The notes under the pieces: model-generated
Databases searched by the model: none
What the model was told of the DNA's origin: nothing
The model's input: the letters and a program-made list of their open reading frames with translations, nothing else
Shown here: positions 32,072-40,526 of the stretch, one piece after another
How positions within the stretch are numbered: the first letter of the stretch is position 1
Layout: each line of letters opens with the position of its first letter
Made by a program: the position numbers and the translations under genes
NCBI GenBank assembly: GCA_963850195.1
Contig: CAWKKD010000005.1
Location: 1,860,001-1,924,000 of the forward strand
Length of the DNA stretch: 64,000 nt
Reading direction: 5' to 3'
Source of the DNA: Actinoallomurus sp963850195
Lineage (GTDB): Bacteria > Actinomycetota > Actinomycetes > Streptosporangiales > Streptosporangiaceae

Positions 32072-32584
32072 TCAGCCGACGTGTGCGGCGATGATGCGGG
32101 CGCACTCCATCGACTCTCGGCCGGTCGTGTCGACCTCGAGGTCGTACGACACGCCTTCGTGCACCACGCCGGCCTGGAACTCGGCCATCCCCACGACCCG
32201 GTCGCCGCGCGCGATCTCCCGGCCGGCCGCCACGACGGGGTCGCAGCGGACGCCGACCCACAGGACGGGCAGCCCGTCGAGGGCCCGCCGCCAGCGCTCC
32301 TGGGAGGCCGCGCCGCCGAGGAAGACCTCGTCGAGGATGACGCGGGCGCCGGCACGGACCATCGCGGCGATGCCGATGACCCAGGCCTCCTCCACCGCGC
32401 GGAACTCCGGGCCGATCACGACCTGCCCCTCCGGGGTGATCGTCATGCCCGGTGCGGACGGCCCCATCGCCCGGATCAGCGCGTCGATGCCGAACGACGG
32501 CCACGCGCCGGGGAGAACCGCCTGAAGGCAGCGGACGATGCCGGATTTGCCGGAGCTGGACCCACCGTTGAGAACAATGACCAC
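32072..32584 (-). CDS. cpt: Chloramphenicol phosphotransferase-like kinase
   Basis: 170 residues if the GTG at 32584 is used (a TTG at 32593 is possible). VIVLNGGSSSGKSGIV is the P-loop; FGIDAL holds the Asp equivalent to the catalytic Asp37 of the S. venezuelae enzyme. IGPEFRAVE, VFLGGAASQERWR, LWVGVRCD, ARGDRVVGMA and VVHEGVSYDLEVDTT follow the S. venezuelae chloramphenicol 3-O-phosphotransferase closely along the whole length. Such enzymes inactivate chloramphenicol by phosphorylating its primary hydroxyl. No chloramphenicol biosynthesis genes are visible. Confidence 0.83.
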   Translation of the reverse strand: MVIVLNGGSSSGKSGIVRCLQAVLPGAWPSFGIDALIRAMGPSAPGMTITPEGQVVIGPEFRAVEEAWVIGIAAMVRAGARVILDEVFLGGAASQERWRRALDGLPVLWVGVRCDPVVAAGREIARGDRVVGMAEFQAGVVHEGVSYDLEVDTTGRESMECARIIAAHVG

Positions 32585-32624
32585 GGGCGTCAATATAGGC
32601 CAGCTCGACGCGACCGCGTTGATG

Positions 32625-33353
32625 TCAGACGGTGCCCTTCGGCCAGCGCCCCTGCGGGAAGAACGTCTCATCGATCGCTTCGCCGTGGAGCACACCCATC
32701 TGCTGGACTTGCAGGCCAAGGCAGGTGGTAAGCGCACCAACGCAGGCCCAGATCAACCCGGCGGTGACTCCGGCATCTCCAACCGCAGCCACAAGTCCCG
32801 CGAGAGAGAAGACACCGGAGAGCAATGCGGCGAGAGCCGCGTTCAACACCCCTAGAAGCTGAAACACGATGGCGCCCAGCGCAATATAGAACGCCAAGCC
32901 CGCTGCAGCACACAGGTAGAGAGAAGTCGCGGTGGAATTCGCGATCTCCTTGATACGTCCTGCGGCCGGGCTCTGAAGTTTGATGGCGGCACGATAGCCG
33001 TCTTTGGCCGCACCCTCCCACGACCGGGATCCCAGGGCATCGGGATTCAGCGTTCCTTGGACACCGCTCGCCTTGCCTTTGAGCTCTTCCCACTGCCAGC
33101 CGAGCTCGAAGAAGGCGACGGGTGCGACCGCTCCCGAGAGCAGCTCTTCTACCTTCGCGATGAACCAGTCGGTGATCTCTACGAGCTGGCCGGCCGTCCA
33201 GACCACGGCCTCTTTGACACTCGGCGGAAGATACCATTCGTTGGATGCCTTATTCGCAGCCGGCATGATCAACCGACTGTTGACGCCGAGCTTTTGAACA
33301 CCCGACCTGACCCGCTCTGTCGCCGCCTCGTACTGTGACTGATTAAAGCCCAT
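32625..33353 (-). CDS. ESX/WXG-like protein with C-terminal membrane helices
   Basis: 242 residues. The N-terminal 120 residues are helical and polar with an SWEGAAKDGY turn reminiscent of the WXG motif. Residues about 143-215 form two to three membrane helices (SLYLCAAAGLAFYIALG, LLGVLNAALAALLSGVFSLAG), and the tail is short and polar. No toxin domain. Third gene after the YbaB-like and EspC-like genes, all in one direction, so it probably belongs to a type VII secretion-associated cassette. Codon use is less GC-biased than in flanking genes. Confidence 0.6.
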   Translation of the reverse strand: MGFNQSQYEAATERVRSGVQKLGVNSRLIMPAANKASNEWYLPPSVKEAVVWTAGQLVEITDWFIAKVEELLSGAVAPVAFFELGWQWEELKGKASGVQGTLNPDALGSRSWEGAAKDGYRAAIKLQSPAAGRIKEIANSTATSLYLCAAAGLAFYIALGAIVFQLLGVLNAALAALLSGVFSLAGLVAAVGDAGVTAGLIWACVGALTTCLGLQVQQMGVLHGEAIDETFFPQGRWPKGTV

Positions 33354-33370
33354 GCTCGTTTTCCGCCGCT

Positions 33371-33682
33371 TCAGAAGCGTTGCCTGAAAAGCGCTTCACC
33401 GTCAGCCTCAGCATTACCGTATCCTCTCGCGACCGCTAACAGCGCGTTGGCGATGTCCTCCGTGCATCGTTGACCTTCTTTGCAGCGAGCCATCACTTGA
33501 TCGATCACCGGCCCATAGGAGGTTACGAGAATCTGAAAGATGCCTGCGGAAAGGCGATCCATCCGGAGACTCTCCGCCAACCCCGCAACTCGACTCAGCT
33601 CCGCGCTCTGCTGATCCCAGATGCCCGCCTCGTCGCGCAACTCTTTCGTGTGAACGGTGTACCCGTCCGACGGATGACTCAT
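33371..33682 (-). CDS. EspC-like ESX secretion-associated small protein
   Basis: 103 residues from the ATG at 33682, placed 8 nt after GGGGGG; an in-frame ATG at 33688 is too close to it. Helical-hairpin protein with the general plan of EspC/ESX_1-associated proteins: a VHTKELRDEAGIWDQQS first helix, a central loop, and an IANALLAVARGYGNAEAD second helix ending in a Tyr-x3-Asp/Glu-like tail. Predicted cargo or cofactor of a type VII system. No ESX machinery genes are in the window. Confidence 0.6.
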   Translation of the reverse strand: MSHPSDGYTVHTKELRDEAGIWDQQSAELSRVAGLAESLRMDRLSAGIFQILVTSYGPVIDQVMARCKEGQRCTEDIANALLAVARGYGNAEADGEALFRQRF

Positions 33683-33700
33683 GGCCATTGCCCCCCGAAC

Positions 33701-34438
33701 TCAATCGACAAGACGGCGCGGGTCAGCGAGCAAAGCGATCGCTTCGTCGAACAACCCTCGTACGTTCGCCGTTGTGGACTCGACCTGGACGGCTCGGGCG
33801 AGTTGCGACCGAGCGGAGCGGAGCGCGCCCTCGAGTACACCCGAAAGCCTGGCTCCGGTCTGCCGGGCGATCCACCCGGAGGCCGCGGCGCAGGACTCGA
33901 TGCCGTTCTCGGACAGGGTGAGAGTGAGCCGGCGGTTGGCGCTCGATCCCGTCGCCCTCGCCCTGCCCGCTTCAGGCTTCGGGGCCCGCTCAAGCGCATC
34001 GAAGGCTCTGATCAAGTCTTCGGCGATCTGCTCCACAGGGCGTGGCGCGACCTCAGGGGACTCGCGTCCGAACGCCGCGATAGAGGCTCCCGTTAATTCC
34101 GATCGATCCTCAAAGCCATCTCGGAAGTGATCGACCCTGGATTGCCAATCCTCCTCGTCAAGGAGCCTGATCCACATCTCCAGCCGTTCACCCCTGGCGA
34201 TATGGGATGCCTCAACGACCGCATCGGCGAAGGCATCGGCACTCAACCTGCGCCGCCAGTCATGGGCAACCTGGATCGAGTCCGGCATTCCGTCCGATCT
34301 GAGGGCTACCCGGATGGCACCGCTACGGTCCGAAGCCGCATTGTTCCGTGGCGCTTTGGCCTGCGCCTCTGAAATCAAGACCCGCAAGCCGGATGCGTAC
34401 TGACGAAAGCCGGAATACTCACGAATGATCTCGTCCAT
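33701..34438 (-). CDS. YbaB/EbfC-like protein of a type VII-associated cassette
   Basis: 245 residues; its ATG shares a base with the preceding stop (TGATG). N-terminal half: helix, then GAIRVALRSDGMPDSIQV and a helix DAFADAVVEASHIARGE, the strand-helix order of YbaB/EbfC family proteins found beside WXG100/EspC genes in actinobacteria. The C-terminal half carries a second, similar strand (RLTLTLSENGIESCAA). The second strand pattern suggests an internal repeat. Function not established. Confidence 0.55.
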   Translation of the reverse strand: MDEIIREYSGFRQYASGLRVLISEAQAKAPRNNAASDRSGAIRVALRSDGMPDSIQVAHDWRRRLSADAFADAVVEASHIARGERLEMWIRLLDEEDWQSRVDHFRDGFEDRSELTGASIAAFGRESPEVAPRPVEQIAEDLIRAFDALERAPKPEAGRARATGSSANRRLTLTLSENGIESCAAASGWIARQTGARLSGVLEGALRSARSQLARAVQVESTTANVRGLFDEAIALLADPRRLVD

Positions 34439-34857
34439 CAGGATCCATTTCGCATCGGGGGACGCGATGCGGTCTTGGCTCGAGAGAGGTCCCATGCGAC
34501 CAGGCACATTCCTACGGCCGCGTAGCCGAGTAATATCCATACGCCGTTTCGATCAGCGAAGACATCCATGATCGCTAACGCCACCAGCAGACTCGCCCCT
34601 ACGACAACGGGCATCGCCACGCCCCAGCGAAAGATCATCGAGGACCGGCGAGATATCGAGGCGCCTAAGATCCCGATCGCACCCGTCACGATGACCACCA
34701 ACAGCGCGGCCACGGAGCCATACCGACCGAACGGCAGCGCACTCGCGTTTTCGGGGCTGCTGATCCAGATGAGAAGAACGGCCCCTAGGCAGACCTCGAC
34801 CATGAGGCCCCATACGACAACCGTTCGACGCCGGGCAGCGACACCTGTTTTCGCCAT
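34438..34857 (-). CDS. Four-helix membrane protein, paralogue of the gene at 31592-31990
   Basis: 139 residues with four membrane segments; first gene of the ESX-like cassette, overlapping the next start by one base. It shares helix layout and the DRNG-WIL motif with the protein at 31592-31990. Its codons are less GC-biased than those of the paralogue (for example many ATA/ATT/CTA), suggesting separate histories. Confidence 0.65.
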   Translation of the reverse strand: MAKTGVAARRRTVVVWGLMVEVCLGAVLLIWISSPENASALPFGRYGSVAALLVVIVTGAIGILGASISRRSSMIFRWGVAMPVVVGASLLVALAIMDVFADRNGVWILLGYAAVGMCLVAWDLSRAKTASRPPMRNGS

Positions 34858-35057
34858 GCAATCGCACCTAGATCATTTGGATGCCGAGCAATGATTCCGC
34901 AGCCAGTAAGTGCCAGTAAAGTTACGGTAAATGCTTATGGCTGTCCAGTAATGACCGCGCAAAGCAGCCATGTGATCGCACAAACCACTGCGAATACCCA
35001 CGTAAAGGCCTACTGGCCACATCCGGCATGTTTCGTGGTCGGCGAGAGGTGTTCAGG

Positions 35058-36068
35058 TCAGGCGAGAGTGGCGCGGCCGGTGCTTTCGCGCTGGAGGAGG
35101 CTGGGCTCGCAGACGATGCGGCGGCGGCGCGGCTTGCCCTCGATCGCGCCGATGATGACGCGGACGGAGGAGTGCACGATGCCTTCGATGTCCCAGTCGA
35201 CGCTGGTTAGCGGCGGGGTGAGCAGGGCGGACATCGGGTGGTTGTCGAAGCCGGCCACGGAGACGTCGCCGGGTACGTCGATGCCCAGCTCACGCGTCGC
35301 GGCGTAGACGCCGTAACAGATCGAGTCGGAGAAGCAGAACAGCGCGGTGGGCGGGCTCGGGCCGGTGAGAACGTCGAGGGCGACACCGGTGGCGGCGCCG
35401 AGGGCCTGCGGGGAGGTGATCACGTCGACCCGGATGCCGAGACGCTCGGCCTCGGCGTTGACGTGCACGTCGGCGGGGCGGTCGGGGGTACGGGCCCCGG
35501 TGGGGGTCAGGACCGCGATGTGGCGGTGGCCGAGCTCGTAGAGGTGCTCGAGGGCCAGGGTGACGCCGGCGCGGTTGTCGAAGACCACCTCGCCGTAGGC
35601 GTGACCGCCGCGCAGGGAGTCGCCGATCGACACGATGGGCAGGGACTCGCCAAGCTCGGCCCACAGGGGGGCGGCCGGGTCGACGGGCTGCACGATGAGC
35701 CCGTCGACCCGCTGGTCGCGAAGCTGCCGGGCGAGCATCAGCTCGCGTTCGGGGTCGCCCGCGGCGTCGAGGATGATCGCGTAGCGGTCGCGGGCGAACA
35801 GGGCGCGGCCGATGCCGACCGCGAGGGCCTGCTGCCACAGATCCTCGAGGGATCCGCACAGCAGGCCCACCATGCCGGTACGGCCGCTGGCCAGGGCACG
35901 TGCGATGGGATGGGCTTCGTAGCCGAGCTCCTCGGCGGCCCGACGGACCCGTTGCTGGGTCTCCTCGGACGTCTGGATGCCCCGCAGCGCGTAGGAGACG
36001 GCCGCAGGCGAAAGCCCGGTCGCCTTCGCCACCTCGCGGATCGTCGCTCGCTTTCGCTGCTGCGTCAC
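35058..36068 (-). CDS. LacI-family transcriptional regulator
   Basis: 336 residues. N-terminal helix-turn-helix and hinge (ATIREVAKATGLSPAAVSYAL, GYEAHPIARALASGRTG) and a periplasmic-binding-like effector domain (VGLLCGSLEDLWQ, VDGLIVQPVD, GYGVYAATRELGI-type strand order, VAGFDNHPMSALLTPPLTSV). No sugar transporter or catabolic gene is adjacent, so its target is unknown. It ends 10 bp before egtD in the opposite reading sense of transcription order (same strand, downstream). Confidence 0.85.
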   Translation of the reverse strand: MTQQRKRATIREVAKATGLSPAAVSYALRGIQTSEETQQRVRRAAEELGYEAHPIARALASGRTGMVGLLCGSLEDLWQQALAVGIGRALFARDRYAIILDAAGDPERELMLARQLRDQRVDGLIVQPVDPAAPLWAELGESLPIVSIGDSLRGGHAYGEVVFDNRAGVTLALEHLYELGHRHIAVLTPTGARTPDRPADVHVNAEAERLGIRVDVITSPQALGAATGVALDVLTGPSPPTALFCFSDSICYGVYAATRELGIDVPGDVSVAGFDNHPMSALLTPPLTSVDWDIEGIVHSSVRVIIGAIEGKPRRRRIVCEPSLLQRESTGRATLA

Positions 36069-36077
36069 CCCTCAACC

Positions 36078-37040
36078 CTATAGACGGGGCCGGACAAGGC
36101 TGAGGACGAAGTCGCCGTCGCTGTCTGTCCACCATCGGTCGATTATCAGTCCAGCGGCACTCGTGTCCGCTTCGAGGCGCTCGCGGCGGAACTTGGTCGA
36201 TATCTCGGTCCGCATCTCCTCCCCCGCCAAGAACTCCACGACGAGGTCGAGGGCGTCGACGCGTACAGTCTGGGCGCGGGTCGAGCGCAGCCGCATCTCG
36301 ATGCGCTCCTCGAGGCCGTCCCAGACCGCGACATGCTCGAACCGGTCGACGGCGAAGTCGGCGGACAGCTCCCGGTTGATCACGTGCAGGACGTTGCGGT
36401 TGAACTCCGCGGTGACACCGCGCGCGTCGTCGTACGCGCGTACGAGGCGGTGCGTCGGCTTGACCAGGTCGGCGCCGATCAGCAGCGCGTCGCCGTCGTT
36501 CATCGTGGCCCGCAGCCCACCGAGGAACTCCACGCGGTCGCGGGCCTCCATGTTGCCGATCGTGCCGCCGAGGAAGGCGATCAGGCGGCGTTCGCCGGCC
36601 GGCAGCAGGTCCAGGTGGCGTTCGTAGTCGGCGACGACCGCGTGCACCCGCAGGCCGGGGTGGTCGGCCGCGATCTTGTCTGCCGCCTGGGCCAGGAAAT
36701 CACCGCTGACGTCGACCGGCACGTACGTCTTCAGGGTGCCGCCCAGCGCGTCGAGCAACAGCCGGGTCTTCTCCCCTGACCCGGCGCCCAGCTCCAGCAA
36801 CGTCTGCGCCTCGGTCAGCGAGGCGATTTCCTTCGCACGCTCGGCGAGGATGGCACGCTCGCGACGCGTCGGGTAGTACTCCTCCAGCCGGGTGATCTCC
36901 TCGAACAGCTCGCTCCCGCGCTCGTCATAGAACCACTTCGGCGGAAGTGTCTTCGGGAACGCCGTCAGCCCGTCGGCAACGTCCTGCCGGAGCGCCTTGC
37001 CTAGGTCGTCGGGCGTCACAAAGCTCTCAATGGTCCGCAC
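36078..37040 (-). CDS. egtD: L-histidine N-alpha-methyltransferase EgtD
   Basis: 320 residues from the GTG at 37040, chosen for the AGGAGA 6 nt upstream. LPPKWFYDERGSELFEEIT, LELGAGSGEKTRLLL (SAM site), VPVDVSGDFL, FLGGTIGN and the C-terminal WWTDSDGDFVLSLV are EgtD hallmarks. It trimethylates histidine to hercynine, the first committed step of ergothioneine synthesis. Last gene of the egtABCD operon. Confidence 0.93.
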   Translation of the reverse strand: MRTIESFVTPDDLGKALRQDVADGLTAFPKTLPPKWFYDERGSELFEEITRLEEYYPTRRERAILAERAKEIASLTEAQTLLELGAGSGEKTRLLLDALGGTLKTYVPVDVSGDFLAQAADKIAADHPGLRVHAVVADYERHLDLLPAGERRLIAFLGGTIGNMEARDRVEFLGGLRATMNDGDALLIGADLVKPTHRLVRAYDDARGVTAEFNRNVLHVINRELSADFAVDRFEHVAVWDGLEERIEMRLRSTRAQTVRVDALDLVVEFLAGEEMRTEISTKFRRERLEADTSAAGLIIDRWWTDSDGDFVLSLVRPRL

Positions 37041-37065
37041 AGCAGATCTCCTCGTCGTGGTGGGG

Positions 37066-37800
37066 TCAGAGCGGGATGACACGGACGCCGTCCGTGTCCG
37101 CGGTCACGAGCGATCGGTCCGGGACCTCCTCCCAGCCGGGTTCGTCGTCGTACGGTTCGGAGGCGATCACGAGGTCGCCCTCGCGCCGGACGAAAAGGGT
37201 GTCGCCCCAGGCCGTGGCGGCCAGCGAGGTACCGTCGGCGGCGAGCAGGTTGTACCGTCCGCCGCTCAGGGCGGAGACGGACTCGACGACGTGCGCGAGG
37301 CCGTCGCCGAGGGACGCGCCGGACCGCCACCGTCCGGCCGCCATCGCGAACAGCAGCGCCGAGTCGACCGGCGCGCGGGCGTCCGGGATGGGCGCCAGGT
37401 CCCCGGCCAGCTCGCGGAGCTTCGCCTCGACGCCGCCGAAGTCCTGGATGGACCCGTTGTGGCTGAACAGCCGCCTTTCGTCCGTGAACGGCTGGGCGCA
37501 CGACTCGTCGACCGGGAAGCCGACCGTCGCCGACCGTACGGCCGCGACCGCGCACCCGGTGCGCAGCACGTCGGACACGTCGGCGAAGGACACGTCGGTC
37601 CACATCGGCTGGGCGCGGCGGTAACGGACCGGCCGGTCACGGCCCGGGTCGTACCAGCCCGCGCCGAACCCGTCGGCGTTGAGCACGCACGCGCGCGACA
37701 TGCGCGGCGCGTACGACTGGACGTTGAGCGAGTGCTCCGGGGCGTACAGGAGCTCCCGCAGGCTGCGCGGCGTACCGAGATAGGCCAGGTGACGGCACAT
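37066..37800 (-). CDS. egtC: Class II glutamine amidotransferase-like EgtC
   Basis: 244 residues beginning MCRHLAYLG, with the N-terminal nucleophile Cys2 exposed after Met removal. SHNGSIQDF and DSALLFAMA follow the class II amidotransferase fold. EgtC removes the gamma-glutamyl group from the hercynyl sulfoxide intermediate. The start immediately follows the egtB stop (37801), so translation is probably coupled. Confidence 0.92.
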   Translation of the reverse strand: MCRHLAYLGTPRSLRELLYAPEHSLNVQSYAPRMSRACVLNADGFGAGWYDPGRDRPVRYRRAQPMWTDVSFADVSDVLRTGCAVAAVRSATVGFPVDESCAQPFTDERRLFSHNGSIQDFGGVEAKLRELAGDLAPIPDARAPVDSALLFAMAAGRWRSGASLGDGLAHVVESVSALSGGRYNLLAADGTSLAATAWGDTLFVRREGDLVIASEPYDDEPGWEEVPDRSLVTADTDGVRVIPL

Positions 37801-39183
37801 TCAGGCGTCCTTCGCGCAGCGGAAGCCGGCGAAGATCTGCCGCCGGATCGGGTAGTCCCAGTTGCGGAACGTCGGCCGCGCCGACAGCGGGTGCGTCGCC
37901 CACGAGCCGCCCTTGAGCACCTTGTACTCCGCGCCGAAGAACACCTCTGAGTACTCCTTGTACGGGAACGAGCGGAATTTCGGGTATCCATGGAAGTCCG
38001 TCGCGGTCCACTCCCAGACGTCGCCGACCATCTGGTGCACGCCGTACGCCGACATCCCGTCCGGGTGCGAGCCGACGGGCGTGGGGTGCAGCACGCGCTG
38101 CCCGACGTTGGCGTGCGCGCCGACGCCGTCGGCGTCGCCCCAGGGCAGCCGCCGTTTGCGGTCGGCCACGGGGTCCCAGCTCGCGGCCTTCTCCCACTCG
38201 GCCTCGGTCGGCAGCCGCCGCCCCGCCCACCGCGCGTACGCGTCGGCCTCGTACCAGCAGACGTGCTGCACGGGTTCGTCCATGGGCAGCGGCTCGACCC
38301 GCCCGAACCTGCGGCGCAGCCACTGGCCGCCCTCCTGCCGCCAGAACGCGGGCGTCGACTTGCCCGAATGCTCGAGCCACCGGCGCCCACCGGGATGCCA
38401 GAAGCGCGGGTCGCCGTAGCCGCCGTCCTCGACGAACGCGAGGTACGCGGCGTTGCTCACCGGCGTCGTGTCGATGAGGAACGCCGGTAGATCCACCACA
38501 TGGCCGGGCCGCTCGTTGTCGTACGCCCATGGATCCGTCGACGTGCCCATGAGGAACGGGCCCGCGGGCACGAGCACCTCACGTGGCAGCCTTCCGGTGC
38601 CGCGCCGCAGGGCCCCGCCGACCTCGCCGTAGCCCTCGACGGCACGAGCCTCGCCCGGCACATGCGCGCGGGTGACGGCACCTCCCACCTCGCCATAGCC
38701 GCCCGCGGTCTCCCGGTCCAGGAGGGCGGGTCCTCCTTTGCGCAGTTGATGGGTCGCCAGCATCGTCTCGTCGTGCTGGTGCTCGTGCTGGATGACCATG
38801 TTGTAGACGAACCCGTCCTCGGCGAGCGGGCCGCTGAGGGTGACGTGTTCGAGGGAGTCGAGGACGCGGCGGCGTACCTCGGCGATGTAACGGCTGCTCT
38901 CGTCGGGCGACAGCAGGGGCAGGGACGGCCGGGTGGAGCGGGGGTGTTCGAACGCGTCGTACAGTTCGTCGATCTCGGGCCGGATCGCGGCGGAGCCCGC
39001 GGCAGCGCGCAGCAGCCACTGTTCCTCGTAGTTGCCGATGTGGGCGAGGTCCCAGACCAGCGGGGACATGAGCGGGGAGACCTGGCCGGTCAGCTCGGAC
39101 TCGTCGAGGCTCTCGATGGTCAGTCCGAGACTGCGGTCACGTGCCGCGATCAGCTCCGCCGCGATCCGTTCCTTCACGTCCAT
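37801..39183 (-). CDS. egtB: Ergothioneine synthase EgtB with a repeat-bearing linker
   Basis: 460 residues. N-terminal DinB-like domain with iron ligands (LAHIGNYEEQW; QHEHQHDETM at about 132-141) and C-terminal FGE-sulfatase domain (VPAGPFLMGT, RLPTEAEWEKAA, VWEWTATDF, KGGSWATHP). EgtB couples hercynine and gamma-glutamylcysteine oxidatively. The linker between the domains (about 155-200) contains GYGEVGGA twice (162-169 and 184-191), making it longer than usual. Overlaps egtA by 10 bp. Confidence 0.92.
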   Translation of the reverse strand: MDVKERIAAELIAARDRSLGLTIESLDESELTGQVSPLMSPLVWDLAHIGNYEEQWLLRAAAGSAAIRPEIDELYDAFEHPRSTRPSLPLLSPDESSRYIAEVRRRVLDSLEHVTLSGPLAEDGFVYNMVIQHEHQHDETMLATHQLRKGGPALLDRETAGGYGEVGGAVTRAHVPGEARAVEGYGEVGGALRRGTGRLPREVLVPAGPFLMGTSTDPWAYDNERPGHVVDLPAFLIDTTPVSNAAYLAFVEDGGYGDPRFWHPGGRRWLEHSGKSTPAFWRQEGGQWLRRRFGRVEPLPMDEPVQHVCWYEADAYARWAGRRLPTEAEWEKAASWDPVADRKRRLPWGDADGVGAHANVGQRVLHPTPVGSHPDGMSAYGVHQMVGDVWEWTATDFHGYPKFRSFPYKEYSEVFFGAEYKVLKGGSWATHPLSARPTFRNWDYPIRRQIFAGFRCAKDA

Positions 39184-40343
39184 GTGGGTTCCTCCTTCTG
39201 CGCGGTCCTGTCGGCGTGTGGCTCGGCGGGCGTGTCCGCGGGGCAGCGGCCGCGTTCGACGAAACGTTCGGCGTAGTCGTCGACGAGCGGCCCGAGGGAG
39301 CGCGCGCCCATGCGGGGCAGGGCGTCACGTGCGGCGTCGAAGCAACGACGCGCGGCGCGCCGAAGGAGGGGGTCGGTCAGGGCGTCGCGTGCGGCCTCGT
39401 GCCAGCGGTCCGCGACGGGTTCGGCCGCCTCCGCCGCGAGGTCGGAGGCGTGCCGGTCGTCGATCAGGGCGCTGACCACGGCGATCGGCACCTGCCAGTA
39501 GCGCGTCGGCAGTGCGTCGATCATCCGCAGCTCCAGCCAGCCCTGGGGGCGTACGGGAGGGAAAAGCGTGGTCAGGTGGTAGGCGAGGTCGTCGCGGTCC
39601 GGCCGCCCGGTCGCGATCCACTCGCGGAGCGTCATGCCCGGGTTGGGCACCCAGCCGTCGCGGAGCAGCATGACCTTGGCGTCGAGGGCGTACCGCGCCC
39701 ACGCGGCGACCGGGTCGTCGCCGATCACGGGGGAGGTACGGCCGGGGTCGAGGCCCTCCCAGATCACCTGCCGGGCCGAGCGTGTGCACGGGCCGGGCGA
39801 GTTGGCGAACGCCGCGACGAGGATCGGCCCGAGCGCGTGCGCGAGCCGCCAGCGCCGTACGGCGTCCTTCTCGTCGGCGCCGATGTCGAGACAGACCTGG
39901 AGGGAGGCCGTGGTGCACATCATGGCCAGGCCGGGCGCCCCGAAATAGGCCTGCATGCACCGGTAACGCCCCTCGTCGAGCTGGAACACCGGCCGTCGCG
40001 CGTCGAACCCCCGCCCTTCCAGTGCGAGCCCCACCAGGCCCAGATGCCGTTCGACGTGCGCGATGTCGGCGCCGAGCGCCTCGCAGGCCGCCACGGCGCC
40101 GAGCTGTGGGAGCGAGCTGAGCTCGAGCTGGCCGCCCGGCTCGTACGTCACGCGGCTGCCGGCGGGCAGCGGGCCCGAGGTCTCCATCACATCGCGCACG
40201 CGCGCGAGAGAGATGGGACGCGCGTGGTCCATGGGGTCGACGACGAACCACTCGGTCTCCGCGCCGACCTGCCCCGGTGGGCCGGTCTTGAAGCACACTC
40301 CGCTGACGTGTTCGTACACGTCGTCAATGGTCAGACGGGACAT
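39174..40343 (-). CDS. egtA: Glutamate-cysteine ligase EgtA
   Basis: 389 residues from the ATG at 40343 (MSRLTIDDVYEHV, SD ggagg). GCS2-type ligase: VGAETEWFVVD, VTYEPGGQLELSS, MMCTTASLQVCLDIG, WLELRMIDALP. It makes gamma-glutamylcysteine for EgtB. First gene of the minus-strand egtABCD operon. A TGATGCGGTTCAGTAG element lies 37 bp upstream of the start. Confidence 0.92.
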   Translation of the reverse strand: MSRLTIDDVYEHVSGVCFKTGPPGQVGAETEWFVVDPMDHARPISLARVRDVMETSGPLPAGSRVTYEPGGQLELSSLPQLGAVAACEALGADIAHVERHLGLVGLALEGRGFDARRPVFQLDEGRYRCMQAYFGAPGLAMMCTTASLQVCLDIGADEKDAVRRWRLAHALGPILVAAFANSPGPCTRSARQVIWEGLDPGRTSPVIGDDPVAAWARYALDAKVMLLRDGWVPNPGMTLREWIATGRPDRDDLAYHLTTLFPPVRPQGWLELRMIDALPTRYWQVPIAVVSALIDDRHASDLAAEAAEPVADRWHEAARDALTDPLLRRAARRCFDAARDALPRMGARSLGPLVDDYAERFVERGRCPADTPAEPHADRTAQKEEPTWT

Positions 40344-40380
40344 CCCGTACCTCCGATCACACCATGACCGGGGCTCTTCC

Positions 40381-40396
40381 CTACTGAACCGCATCA
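40381..40396 (-). promoter_or_regulatory. TGATGCGGTTCAGTAG element upstream of egtA
   Basis: On the minus strand TGATGCGGTTCAGTAG sits 37 bp before egtA. The identical 15-mer TGATGCGGTTCAGTA occurs on the plus strand at 40487-40501 before the divergent amidohydrolase gene, so the two form a 15-bp perfect inverted repeat across the divergent promoter region. A third copy with one change lies before the receptor kinase. Confidence 0.5.
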
Positions 40397-40458
40397 ATAA
40401 TCCGAAATTTGGCTTTACGTCCGAAAACTGACCAATGTCGGCGAGATGGCCCTGAGCT

Positions 40459-40513
40459 GGTGAATCGGTTTACTTAAGCGGTACACTGATGCGGTTCAGT
40501 AAACCGGTTCACC
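40459..40513 (+). promoter_or_regulatory. Long inverted repeat and nested operator upstream of the amidohydrolase gene
   Basis: GGTGAATCGGTTTACT (40459-40474) and AGTAAACCGGTTCACC (40498-40513) are complementary at 15 of 16 positions around a 23-nt centre. Nested within is ACTGATGCGGTTCAGT (40485-40500), with arms ACTGA/TCAGT. The repeat ends 13 bp before the GTG at 40527, so it covers the promoter or leader and is a good candidate repressor site. Confidence 0.6.
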
Positions 40514-40526
40514 TGGCGAGGCTTCC

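Noticed and set aside
34903..34951. CCAGTAA repeated three times in an AT-richer intergenic stretch (34903, 34913, 34945)
   Set aside because: Short and unevenly spaced; could be chance in a lower-GC region, so not listed as iterons.
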